Assembly: GCA_013115125.1 (NCBI GenBank)
Contig: JABANN010000025.1
Span: 1-64,000, forward strand
DNA length: 64,000 bases
Direction: 5' to 3'
From: Perkinsus olseni
Lineage: Eukaryota; Perkinsozoa; Perkinsida
Part shown: in pieces, positions 54,579 to 64,000 of the stretch
Layout: the number at the start of each line of letters is the position of its first letter
How positions within the stretch are numbered: the stretch's first letter is position 1
The notes under the pieces: model-generated
Database searches by the model: none
The model's input: only the letters and a program-made list of their open reading frames with translations
What the model was told of the DNA's origin: nothing
Made by a program: the position numbers and the translations under genes

Positions 54579-55141
54579 CTAGTCCCACGGCAGGTACAGC
54601 ATCACCATACCTCCGGTCTTGACCGGTTCTTCACGCTCCTCGGACAACGGACCATCAAGGATAAACCACGGAGCTTCCGCCCACCTCTCATCAAGAAGCA
54701 CCGGTTCGGAGGTCACCTGAGGCTCAGCGGGTGACGCTGCAGGCTTGCGGTGTAGCGTGCAGTGGTCACTCCAAGCAGCTGCCACCCTATTACACCCCTC
54801 GACCTTACATCCCTTGCCGCCTCCGTGCCTCTGACACATCTGGACCTTCCCTCCAGACCTGGCCGGGGCCCCACAATTGGGGTGCAAACAGCGACGGCCA
54901 CCTCCGTGGGTCTTGCAGAGATCCGTGTTACCAACCGCACTCTTACCGCAATTATTAGCGGCACAACGACGACCACCTCCGTGCTTGATGCAATGCAGAG
55001 AGCCATCACGAGCAGCCGTCTTGCACCTGGTCCTCCACCGTGGTTGATGCAGAAGTACGAACCGGTACGGACGCGTTTCTCACAGTTCGGCACGCTGCAC
55101 GTGATTCCGAGAGAAACTCGCACAGAGGAGTCGTTGCGCAT
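54579..55141 (-). pseudogene. Intronless, frameshifted copy of the Cys/His-repeat (WRKY19-type) zinc-finger gene
   Basis: Reads CSVPNCEKRVRTGSYFCINH, then, in another frame, CKTAARDGSLHCIKHGGG, RRCAANNCGKSAVGNTDLC, KTHGGGRRCLHPNCGAPARS and GCKVEGCNRVAAAWSDHC, the CxxHGGGxRC repeats of WRKY19-like proteins. It is paralogous to 55920-56869 but lacks all three introns at the aligned positions. At about 55024, where the paralogue has an intron and residues NTCE|RAGC, this copy has a small deletion and a frame change. Downstream of that point the frame is open to a TAG at 54579-54581 with a long acidic C-terminus. A retrocopy damaged by one frameshift is the simplest reading; a sequencing error cannot be excluded. 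Confidence 0.6.
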
Positions 55142-55919
55142 AGCGTTCTTGCTTGTGGGGTTTCATTTGCTAAATCGATTTCGACTTCCGTCCATTACGC
55201 CGGCATTTCGCGAACGTAACAGCCGCACTGTCCAGGAACTTCGAATTAACAACAAAATTCTTTTCTTGTGATCGTATGTTTGCATAATCATGATTAATTA
55301 CACATCCTCGCGTGGAATTCTCGCCGAGAACATGGCGCGATAAGTAGACATCATCTTCATCATCTAAATATTACCGTGGGTGCAATATCATGTCAACTGT
55401 ACAACTTCAACCGTGCTCTTGGTGGAGTCGCAGAGCGAATTCCGCAATTCTAACCAGTATTGTGAATAGTCTCGTGCTTCTCAATGCAACCTCGTACAAA
55501 GATGGCGATGTCATAACAACAATGCGTTCTTTCCTCGTTATCTCGAGTCTCGTCTTCGTGCCACCAAGAGCTTTTGGTACACATCAAGTTGTTTGCAAGT
55601 GCTTAGGGAAGCATACTTGCAACACAAACCGGTAGGACGAATCACATCGCGCACCACATCGTCATGCACAACTGCATGATAGCATGCATTGGTGAAGTAC
55701 AACTGTACTCACGCGCGGGAATGACTATGTCATCATGATCGTCAGGGTCTTCATATCCCATTATACATAAACCGGGCGAAAGGGTGTGTATACATAGTAA
55801 CCTCCTCCTCAGCCTCCTCGTCTTCCTCACTCCTGAGGAAAAAAGAGATAAATCGAGCCTGACAATTCTATAGCAGAGGTGATATAGGATTTCAGGCGAC
55901 AACGGGAAACGAACAGTTC
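55142..55919. other. Spacer between the two zinc-finger paralogues
   Basis: No supported exon on either strand; open frames at 55390-55635 (plus) and 55642-55902 (minus) show no splice or family support. Confidence 0.35.
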
Positions 55920-56869
55920 TTACTCCGAATCCTCCAGCTCATCTGGCGTGTCGCATGGCGACGGTAGATCTGGATCACCAACTGTGAACAATAAGGGAGG
56001 GCCCAGATCTTCGGCATTACGAAAATCCTCGAGGAAAATGTTCAGAGGCGGGACAGTTATATCTGTCGCTGTGAAACTTGGCCTCGTACTCTCTCTGACC
56101 AGGTTCTTCGAGTTTCTTCCCTTCTTGCCCGCAGCTTCCCCTTTCTTCAGCGTCCCACTAGCTCTTCCTTTCTGCCCAGTTCTTTTTTTCTCTTCTTGGT
56201 CACCACCATCAATATGTCGGTGTTCCGAACAGTAGTCACTTCGAGCTGCGGCACTGCGCCCACATGCTGAGAGGAAGACGACAAATAGCAGCTTGCGCCT
56301 ATGATATATCGTGAAAATCATCACTGACACGGTAGAAAGATGTTTCTGTGTACTTACTTGGAAGAGCGCACCTCTTGCCTCCTCCGTGCTTCATGCACAT
56401 CTGCGGTTGGCCTGGACGCGCAGCAGAAAAGCATCCTGGGAAGGTGCATCGTCTGCCTCCTCCGTGGGCTTTGCAGAAGTCGGTCGAGCCGACCGCACTC
56501 TTGGTGCAGCCAGGCTCCCCGCACCTTCGACCTCCGCCATGAGCAATGCAGTAGATGCTCCCATGCCGAGCAGACGTCGTGCAACCCGCACGCTGAGAAG
56601 GAAATCATCTTTCGCTGAACATTGCAATGAGGAGTAGCTTCTTCGCTCACCTCGCACGTGTTCCCCCCTCCGTGACTTATACAATAGCTCGCGCCCGTAC
56701 GGACCTGACAGTCACTTCAGGGAGCACGTGAGACATATCGTCGACTCACCTGTCGCTCGCACCCCACGGCTTTACAAATCTTGGACGCGCTGGTCGCTGG
56801 TGGTTTGCGCACTCGTTTGAGGTTGTTGCCTGGGCCGGCAGACGAGGGCGCGGCAGTCTTCACTACCAT
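55920..56869 (-). CDS. Cys/His-repeat protein (WRKY19-type zinc finger)
   Basis: ATG at 56869 opens a Lys/Pro-rich N-terminus, then KICKAVGCERQ. Three introns, each in phase, lead to VRTGASYCISHGGGNTCE, AGCTTSARHGSIYCIAHGGG, RRCGEPGCTKSAVGSTDFC, KAHGGGRRCTFPGCFSAA, MCMKHGGGKRC and CGRSAAARSDYCSEHR. Each repeat has two Cys, Cys and HGGG, the pattern named after plant WRKY19-like proteins; it probably binds zinc, role unknown. The C-terminal half is Lys/Gly-rich then acidic, ending DELEDSE with a TAA at 55920-55922. Confidence 0.85.
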
Positions 56870-57119
56870 GTTTTAAGAAGATGTGCACGTTATCCTGAGG
56901 GAGCTCTCTCATCAGCTGGACCTCACGACGGGAGATCTAATTGACCAACGCAATTCTCAGGGAAGTAAACAACGAGACCGTTTACGCAGATCAGCACTCA
57001 TCTCGTGCTGCCCAACATGGCTTCATGGGCCCGAAAATTGTGAACATGGCCGCAAAGAGGTGAACGAGCGGATGAATGGAGGCCAGTGGTCGCCCCTGTA
57101 CTCCCAACATACAGCCCAG

Positions 57120-58189
57120 CTACTCTGTTCTGCGACGTTTATATAGCTGCTCCTTCAGCGCTGCGCAGAACTCCCGTGGCTTGCGATGAGCGATCTTGTT
57201 GAGAACCCATCGGGGCACTCCGTTCGGATCGACATGTGAAACCATTGTGAGCTGAGTGCCTGACAACGACCAGCGACCAAACCCTTCTGGTGATACAGTC
57301 TTACCATTCTCGGTCTGCTGCATGAGTTGGCAAGATATGAAAAGATGAGCTCGCTCATACCCAGGTGTACAAGGAACCCTGAGGAGGAATATGTGAACCA
57401 GGAAGACCGGTCAGTGTGCCTCACCGATCTAGCCTATGGGCCACGGGAATGGACGATCCCGCTATAATGTGCATACCTGGTTTGCTGAATATGTTGCGAC
57501 AGCGCAGGCGGAGCTCAGCGACCTCCCTGGGCTTGAAACCAAGAGTCTGAGAAAGAAATGGAGCTAGTCCAGTCGAAGTTTGACCGTCGAACCTTAGCTA
57601 CCTTGGCAAAAGTGGGCATTCTATATTGAGTGAGCCACACCTTGGAGTCGATGTATTCCTGGCCCGGCAACGGCGTGGGCTCTGCCGCGGGCGGGAAGTC
57701 GAACTCATCCCAAGCGTAAGCCCTTGCACATTCGACGTCTTCGTGCCAGGTACCAATCCAATCCTTGTCCGAGAGGGCTTCGAAAACTGCATCGGCAGAA
57801 ACACCAGAGATGTGGCACACGAGCTTCACGCATGGCATAGAACCATCGCCATCGGGGCACTCCTTCTCCTTGCACCAAATCGTGAACTCTTCCGAAGCCT
57901 CGATGAGGTTGTCGAAGATTTCGTGGGTAGACACTTGCCACGCCTTCTCCTTGATCACAAGGCATGCAGCAGGCAGCGGCACCCGCTGCGGCGGTAGCAC
58001 CAGTGACAGTCGGCTGAGAGATGCCGAGTTGCCGCGACACGATATAAAGTTGGCACCACGAGAGACGGATAGGACCGATTCACTCCCGGTTGATAGTATT
58101 GATGGACGCTGCATGAATAACCATGATGACGACGGGGAATGATCGTTGGTGACTGCCTTCGAGGATAAGGCCGACATGAAGCTCACCAT
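57120..58189 (-). CDS. START lipid-binding domain protein
   Basis: START domains bind a lipid in a helix-grip pocket. The first exon (start about 58174-58189) has a low-complexity N-terminus, then VSTHEIFDNLIEASEEFTIW, CVKLVCHISGVSADAVFEAL, DKDWIGTWHEDVECARAYAW and IDSKVWLTQYRMPTFAKVAK. A 46-nt intron joins in phase to LGFKPREVAELRLRCRNIFS and GSSIPVAHRLDR. A final exon has GRWSLSGTQLTMVSHVDPNG, VPRWVLNKIAHRKPREFC and a TAG at 57120-57122. The WIGTWH, DPNG and final helix segments are typical of START proteins. A single-domain layout suggests a StarD-type lipid carrier. Confidence 0.85.
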
Positions 58190-58641
58190 CTGGGCGGGGG
58201 CCGTCGCACTACATATCGAATGGAACTACCAGGAGACTCACATCACTGCCTACCATCATCTCACTATGCTCTCACCGAGCGTGATGGCGAGTCATCGAAG
58301 TAAGGCGCGGCCTTCAAGTCGACCGAATAGCGACTCCTCCCTTGGAAGTACTGACAGGAAAACACGTATGAGCTTCACAGTTGGATTGCCTCACACTGTT
58401 GGCAGTTGCAGCATACATCCTTAGAGGAATGTTTGGCACAGCTGAGGGGTCACTTGCACCGGCCAGCATATCACGACCGTCTTCGTCTACCGCCATATCA
58501 TCGGAAGTGGAACCCGGACAACTCTATCACGCGCTCAAATCACCAATTGACAACACCACAAGAAATCACACAGGGTGAGAAACTTCCAGAATGAGGAACA
58601 GACACAAAATTGCACCAGGGTGTCCGTATTGTAGAGAAGGC
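58190..58641. other. Spacer upstream of the START gene
   Basis: No supported exon. The stretch holds the presumed START promoter and the 3' flank of the next minus-strand gene. Confidence 0.35.
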
Positions 58642-59494
58642 CTACGGCCGTAGGTCCTCCAGATTACGAAGAGACTCCAGCAACAACTGCCCATACCCGC
58701 TGTCATCACGTACATACGGCCAAGTGTAACAGAGCAGGCCTAACGGAGACAGCACAGAAACTACCTTGAGAATAGGAGAAACAAGCAAGTTGCCAATACA
58801 TCGAGGCTCGAAGGGAATCCCTGAATGAGACGACCGCGTCGAGCTAAAAGATACATTGTCGAATGTATACAATAACAGCTTAGATGTAGTAAGCTGGAAA
58901 GGAAAAACCTAGACAAAACAGTAGGCGACGGGTAGTTGCCATGAGTGGTCCTGTACGACCAAGAGGCAGAGGCCAGCCAGCGTCATCGATCGGCACATGT
59001 TCAGAGAGGATCCTCTAAGGTGTTGTGAACTGATCGTGATGATCGAGGGGAGTACACACTAACCCTCACAGCAACGATACCGCTCACAACGTATCCACAC
59101 GCAAGTACTCGACAGCCGAGTACTACACTTCTGATAGACGACCGATAACGTCAGGAAGCCTGTTACTCGCATTTAAAGGGTAAACGGAGTCGCCGAAAGG
59201 GCAGCAACGATCCGACTGGACGACGTATAGATTAGGATAATCATATAAGAATCAAACTGTGTAACTCTCGTCGGAATGAGGCCTCCTGCCACTAGTGCTT
59301 CTGTGGAGCCTCACGACGTGGGCGCATAAACCGCACATGAGAATTCAACCACCGCCATCTTCAACAGCCCATTGCCATAGCCAACTGACACATAGCAGGT
59401 AAGGGTTGATGATGTCGGTGACCTAGAGCAACGCGGCTCGAGCCAGCGTTGTCAAAATGTACAGACCGACGAATAGAGTCTTGTAGAACCGCAT
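58642..59494 (-). CDS. Candidate secreted or membrane protein
   Basis: ATG at 59494 opens MRFYKTLFVGLYILTTLARA, a good signal peptide. Downstream exons are not fully placed; the last reads GIPFEPRCIGNLLVSPILK, then VVSVLSPLGLLCYTWPYV and LLESLRNLEDLRP, with a TAG at 58642-58644. The stop lies inside a perfect palindrome, CCTACGGCCGTAGG (58641-58654). The middle (58880-59420) is unresolved, so these may be two genes. Confidence 0.35.
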
Positions 59495-59553
59495 AAGCGA
59501 CGAAGAAGAGGAATCAGAGGAAACACAGGGGGCCACAACCACAGGCGAGACAT

Positions 59554-60674
59554 CTAATCCTCGTAGTGCTCCTCGGAATACATTCTCGGCCTTCTATAAG
59601 TCGGAGTTTGGACCTGAGCACCGAGGTGGTGGAACACAGGGGCGGCCTCCCACGAAGCTTACCATGGAGCAAGAGGCAGATCTTCTCACACCGAAGCTGC
59701 TACTAGGAGTCATCACTTGCTGCTGTGGATGGGTGTAATACTCAGGGGCAGCAGCGTAACAGGGAGACTCCGGCTGAGGAAAAACAAATGGTCATACCGG
59801 CGTCGAAAGCTAGAGCCGTATTACCTCCCACTGAGGTTGCTGAACAACATAATAGGCACCTGGAGTGCTGACGTAACAAGGAGAGGAGTAACAAACAGGG
59901 CTATAGTAGACCGGGAGGGGACCATAACAATTCGAGTAGGACTGAGCAGAGAAAGCACGAGTCGCGAGGGATGTCCGAGACGCGTGCTTACCACAGCCAT
60001 GGACGGCAAGGAGCCAGTCGACGCTCGCTTGGGTAGACCGTAAGGAGGCATCTGGGGGCTCACACCGTTACGAGAAAAAGAACAGTATCGAGGGCTGGCA
60101 GGGGGCGAGCACGAAGAGAGACTCTGCAGAACAACCAAGGCAATAACGAATACTTGATCATTGACTAGAAGCCCCTACGTCTGAGTCACCAGCAGAGGTC
60201 AGCTCGGCAGCGCTTTTCTCTGCCTCTCTCTTTCGCATCCTGAGCAACTTCTGCTGGGCTTTAGCCTCAGCGCGTCGCTTCGTAATAAGACTCGGATCGT
60301 TATGCTCCTTCAAGCTGTGAGCGAATCTAACGACAGACACCAAGATACGGAACTCACAGCAACAGCAGCGGCAGCGATAGTCCTACCTGCAGGAGTTCTC
60401 CAGACGACACTTTCCTCGCTTGAAGTGATCGCACAGAGGCTTCGTCTTGGCTGGCTCCTGGCAGCAAAGACCACTACATAGAAAACAAGACCAGAACCCA
60501 CACTACCTTAGCCGACACATCGCTTTGAGTGGAGCCAGAATTACTTATATCGTCCTGGACACCCGGAACGGCCGGCTTGATCTCAACTGCAGAATACCCT
60601 TCACTCACGGCTTCTGGGTACGATTCGCTCGATGACGCTACGTCGGCAGTGCTCTCGATTCTAATAGATGACAT
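59554..60674 (-). CDS. CCCH zinc-finger protein, paralogue 1
   Basis: Single C-x7-C-x5-C-x3-H finger of RNA-binding type, CDHFKRGKCRLENSCRFAH, followed by LKEHNDPSLITKRRAEAKAQ. Exon 1 (from ATG 60674) is acidic/Ser-rich; a 49-nt intron precedes the finger. A second intron splits the finger between its third Cys (plus AG of the Arg codon) and FAH. Later exons are Pro/Tyr/Ser-rich (SPRYCSFSRNGVSPQMPPYG, PEYYTHPQQQVMTPSSSFG), ending RMYSEEHYED with a TAG at 59554-59556. It is tandem with the related gene at 61104-62137. Confidence 0.82.
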
Positions 60675-61103
60675 TACAGATGCTACCGATCGGCAGTTAA
60701 AATTGAGCTGTACAAGCTGCATAAGGTGCATCACATCTATTCGCGGAACACGACACCTTCAACAACGAAGCAGTGGCGATGGTGCTTAACGGCCATCAGT
60801 CTGTGGGCTGATACGCACCGAAGGCGTAGTTCATAATCAGTGCTTTTGAAAGAAATACTAGTGAGTGAAAAAAATGCTTCCATTTGATGGAGGGCCGAGT
60901 CATCGCGAGCTTAGGGATGCCCGCTAGAAATAGCGATATGTATACACATAGGACGAGACAAGAAACACTCGTCGGTATTTTGAAAGTAAAACGACGACCG
61001 ACACAAAGGACCAGCCCACGGTTAAATATATAGCCAGGTACTGGACGGACAGCTGGCTTCACCAAATCGTAATTATAATAATAGTCAGACTTAGATGATG
61101 CCA

Positions 61104-62137
61104 TCAATCTTCGTAAAACTCCGGCTCAGCAGCACGCAATTGCTCAGCCGTATAAACAGCCAAGGACAACTGAGCGACAATGTCACCGTTATACCGAGCG
61201 TGGGAGGGTAAGCTCCTACCTGGTACGCCGCCCAGCCTAAGGCATCACTTGCACGCTCGGTGGTACAGGTCGAAGCCTGAGCATCAGAAATCAGGAACCC
61301 CCTCGAACTACGCTTGTCGAGAAACTACTCACCTTCGTCGGAACAGTGATACAGCTCCTAGACCTTGGCCTTTGCTTTGGACCGCCACTCAAGCTTAGGT
61401 CTAGACGGCCGGAAGAACTTCTCTCAGCCTCAGTAGGAGGCGCGCTCTTCGTGGTCCTCGTATGAGTAGGTACAGAACTCTTCAAGAGAGATGGGACAAG
61501 CTGAACAGGGTGGTGGACAAGTCAGCCAAAGCGCGACCACCGCTCGAAGACGGAAATGCGACCAAAAACCGTTAGGCGAGCGAAATACGCGCTCCCAGCG
61601 TCACGCGCCACAAAATTAGACCACGAAAAACAAACAACTTAGCAAACCAACTCACCAGTCTTGATGTCGGGCGCAGCAGCTGCGCTGCGACAGAAGAAGC
61701 AACAACCGGGACACTGTCCTCCGACCTCCCCTCTTGCTGCTGCTTCTCTTCCTCCTTCGCACGACGTGAATCGACCAGCTCAGGATGATGGTACTCCTTC
61801 AGAGAGTGGGCAAAACGACAGGCGTTGCCCAACCTGCACCGATCGTTCTTAAAGTACTCGCAGATGGGTCTGTAGGCAGCAGCAGTGGTAGACCAGGAAG
61901 AGCGTCCACGGTCCTAAAGAAAAGGATGGTAAGGCATTAGTCTTGAAGTTGACGCCGCCAATAGCGGAGTGAATTCGAAGCTGCGCCGCGAGATGACCAG
62001 GACTAGCACACTTGTTACTAGCGTGATCGGTACACCGCGGCAGTGGACAGAGGTGAGTGGACTCAGTGGCTTACATGGTCAGCCGAGGATCTCCTTGCAG
62101 AATGTCGACTCGGATACTTCTGACGTTTAAAGGGCAT
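61104..62137 (-). CDS. CCCH zinc-finger protein, paralogue 2
   Basis: ATG 62137 opens MPFKRQKYPSRHSARR. An intron of about 219 nt leads to RPICEYFKNDRCRLGNAC and RFAHSLKEYHHPELV, a CCCH finger closely similar to that of the neighbouring gene but not interrupted by an intron. A Lys/Glu/Gln-rich helix and Ser-rich exons (LVPSLLKSSVPTHTRTTK, SGRLDLSLSGGPKQRPRSR) follow, then ASDALGWAAYQ and AQLSLAVYTAEQLRAAEPEF, ending YED with a TGA at 61104-61106. It probably binds RNA. The shared YED end supports common origin with paralogue 1. Confidence 0.85.
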
Positions 62138-62780
62138 TAGAGTCACTTAAGAATGATAACTTCACAAGCGGAGTGATAGGAGATGTTGTTGCACGCATGG
62201 CCAGCGGCACGTGTGCAGGGCGAGCGAAAATTCGCCTCATCGCTGACGATCGACAATCTGGGAATCGAAGCCTCGATAAAGAGCCAAACGTATCGATCGG
62301 GTGCTCTACAGGGTACGGCAGGGTCGTACATATTGAGCCCGGGCATTGAGCATCCAAGAGCGGAGTACAGACGAAGCAGCTGCATCTCTCGACGTGGGGG
62401 CGCGCCCTGAAATCGTTTCAACAACACTCAGTGCGACTCTTGCAATCTTGCTGTTTCTCAAATTCACACGGCGCTCCTTGTCAAGGCACCTGGATCGCGT
62501 CGTGGCAAACAGCATCACCCCGTGCAGCGTTAGCCATCCGCCCGACCTTGTTTGGCACACGAGGATGTCAATAGACCGTTGCTCTCGCGTTGAGTATCCA
62601 CGTCGAGTTTCGCCGAACCTGGCTCCTGGAAGCCCAAGATAAGGCGACGTAACCCCCGTCATGTTGTGTCAGTGGAGGCTCATCACTCGGCAGCATCACA
62701 CCGCTTACTGCTCGGCGGTGGTTACACGAGTATGGGTACGATACTGTTGAGTTTTCCAGCGATTTTATCGTTGTAATCAC
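62138..62780. other. Divergent intergenic region
   Basis: Lies between the start of the minus CCCH gene and the plus gene at 62781, so it should hold both promoters. Several open frames on both strands lack splice or family support. Confidence 0.4.
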
Positions 62781-64000
62781 ATGTCAACACAACCACCACG
62801 TATAGGAGGTGGTCTTTTTTCGAAGTCCCGGCAAGAAGGTCGGAAGGCCAATGCTGATGGAGATGGGAAGCCTCAAGAGGGTGATATGGGGAAGGTAGTA
62901 AAGGGAAGGGCCAACATCCTCCAGTGACTTCAGCTCGATCATTTCGGCTTGTTGAAAGACCGTCACTAGTGTGCTAGGTGGAAGTCGCCTTAAATTCTTC
63001 CCTCAGGTTACCGCCCCTGTATCGCTGCCTACCGCCCCCTCGCGTCAGGCTGTGGGGACGGCCGAGTCGTTATTCTCTCCAACGGGCTCGAGCTCCCTCC
63101 CCGGCATCTTCGGGGCCACCAGCAGCAACGGCAGCCAGACTACGAATAGTGACAGTAATACAACTGAAGGGAAGTCCGCTGAGCAGGCTGGGACGGGCCA
63201 GTCGCCCAGCTCCCCCCCGCCACCACCTCCGCCCGAGGTGGGAGCATCGGATAGGACCGGGAGTGATGAGAAGTCCTCCGTGCACTCCGAAGGGGCCGAG
63301 CGCAACCCTTCGCTGGAGCGTCCAGTTTCGACAGCGGCCGAGTCGGTTTTAGTGGCGTTGCGGTCGGTGGTGGACAGTGGCGGTGAATCTGCGAAAGAGA
63401 AGGGCGGCAACAATGCCGCAGGGGAGGGTCAAACCGAGGCCGCCGATGTGGCCTTGGCGGAAGGGGAGCCTCCCAGTGGGCCTCCGCGGTATGTGTCCTC
63501 CCATCGGACTCCGAAGGCCATCAGCGCCAACTCTAATCCGTTCGGAGCAGTCGCCTCGCGGGCTGGAGAGCGCACGGCTCGAGCAGGGGTCACATCCCCG
63601 AGGTACGTCAAACCGTTCCCGCCTGGCATGCACGCCGACAGCGGCGACGATGGTAGTAAGGATGGACAGCGTGGCACGGAGGCTGAGGGGCAGGAGCCGA
63701 TGGCAGCGCCGCCCCAGAGTGGCAGTAGGAGTGTGCACTCCTCGCAACGACATGTACCCGAGCCAGTGAAGGCGTCCTCTGATCCCTTCGGCAGCGTGCC
63801 TCGGCCTAGAACGGAATCAGGGTCCCTGGGCAGCCCAGGTGTCACCTCCCCTCGCTACGTGAACCCCTTCCCGGAAGCCATGCATAAGCCTCTGGGTTCA
63901 CCGAGGTCGGGCGTGGTGATGCCCCCCTCCTTCCACCAGGAGGCGGACTTCCCTCCGCGCCAGGCGCTGGACGCTAAGGCTCTCTTTTCCGAGGATGATT
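62781..64000 (+). CDS. Ser/Pro-rich protein of unknown function (3' end outside window)
   Basis: ATG 62781 opens MSTQPPRIGGGLFSKSRQE, ending at a donor after 62894. A 112-nt intron with acceptor TTCCCTCAG (63006) joins in phase to a frame that stays open to the end of the window, over 330 codons. It is low-complexity Ser/Gly/Pro/Glu, with a Pro run at 63200-63230. A repeated motif, GVTSPRYV-(K/N)-PFP-x-x-MH, appears at about 63587 and 63839. No domain is recognised. It is probably a disordered scaffold. Confidence 0.72.

Noticed and set aside
54713-55141. The 142-residue minus frame as a single protein
   Set aside because: After the first 35 residues the Cys/His repeats continue in a different frame; the rest of this frame is a Val/Arg-rich shadow.
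63045-63845. Minus-strand ORFs opposite the last gene
   Set aside because: The plus frame is open for over 330 codons from a good acceptor and joins an ATG exon; the minus frames are shadows of GC-rich sequence.

Overview
The window is nuclear DNA of an intron-rich protist. Nearly every recognisable gene is cut by GT-AG introns, mostly 42-60 nt. TAA, TAG and TGA all end recognisable genes. A mitochondrial HslV-type protease, SHIPPO-like ciliary proteins and an AP-4 adaptor subunit sit together with lineage-specific families. An alveolate, perhaps Perkinsus-like, fits best; this is inference from gene content and intron style, not from a search. Because of the introns, simple ORFs mostly give fragments. 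The models below join exons where splice phase and family conservation agree.

Layout. 1-8.8 kb: an acidic C-terminus, two ciliary-type genes, adenine phosphoribosyltransferase, several unrecognised genes and a small membrane protein. 10.6-13.7 kb: a 16-exon group II PLP decarboxylase (glutamate/cysteine-sulfinate type). 14.4-17.1 kb: ubiquilin. 17.3-18.2 kb: SRP19. 18.8-21.6 kb: a degenerate protein kinase. 22-24.5 kb: a tail-anchored protein, a PITH-domain protein and HslV. 25.3-28.3 kb: eIF2A whose reading frame runs on into a GYF domain and a polyglutamine tail. 29.1-32.2 kb: an unassigned gene and a MAPR-type cytochrome b5-domain protein. 32.4-37.3 kb: AP-4 epsilon. 37.5-40.3 kb: an unknown Ser-rich protein and TFIID subunit TAF7.

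40.6-50.8 kb is the accessory part. Four diverged tandem copies of one multi-exon orphan gene lie here, each made of a conserved helical/cysteine region, an acidic Ser-rich region and a C-terminal coiled coil. The first copy also carries a transposase-like helix-turn-helix. A fragment of the TAF7 3' end was copied into the array.

51.6-54.2 kb: an RPAP3/SPAG1-like TPR co-chaperone. 54.6-56.9 kb: a WRKY19-type Cys/His-repeat gene with introns, next to an intronless, frameshifted copy. 57.1-58.2 kb: a START-domain protein. 59.6-62.1 kb: two tandem CCCH zinc-finger paralogues. The window ends inside a Ser/Pro-rich gene. No CRISPR array, rRNA, convincing canonical tRNA or prokaryotic operon was seen.

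The strongest leads are the orphan tandem array, the eIF2A-GYF fusion, the retrocopy-like zinc-finger pseudogene, and two short motifs that recur in introns (a tRNA B-box-like element and the 13-mer AGCGGAGCGAAGC).
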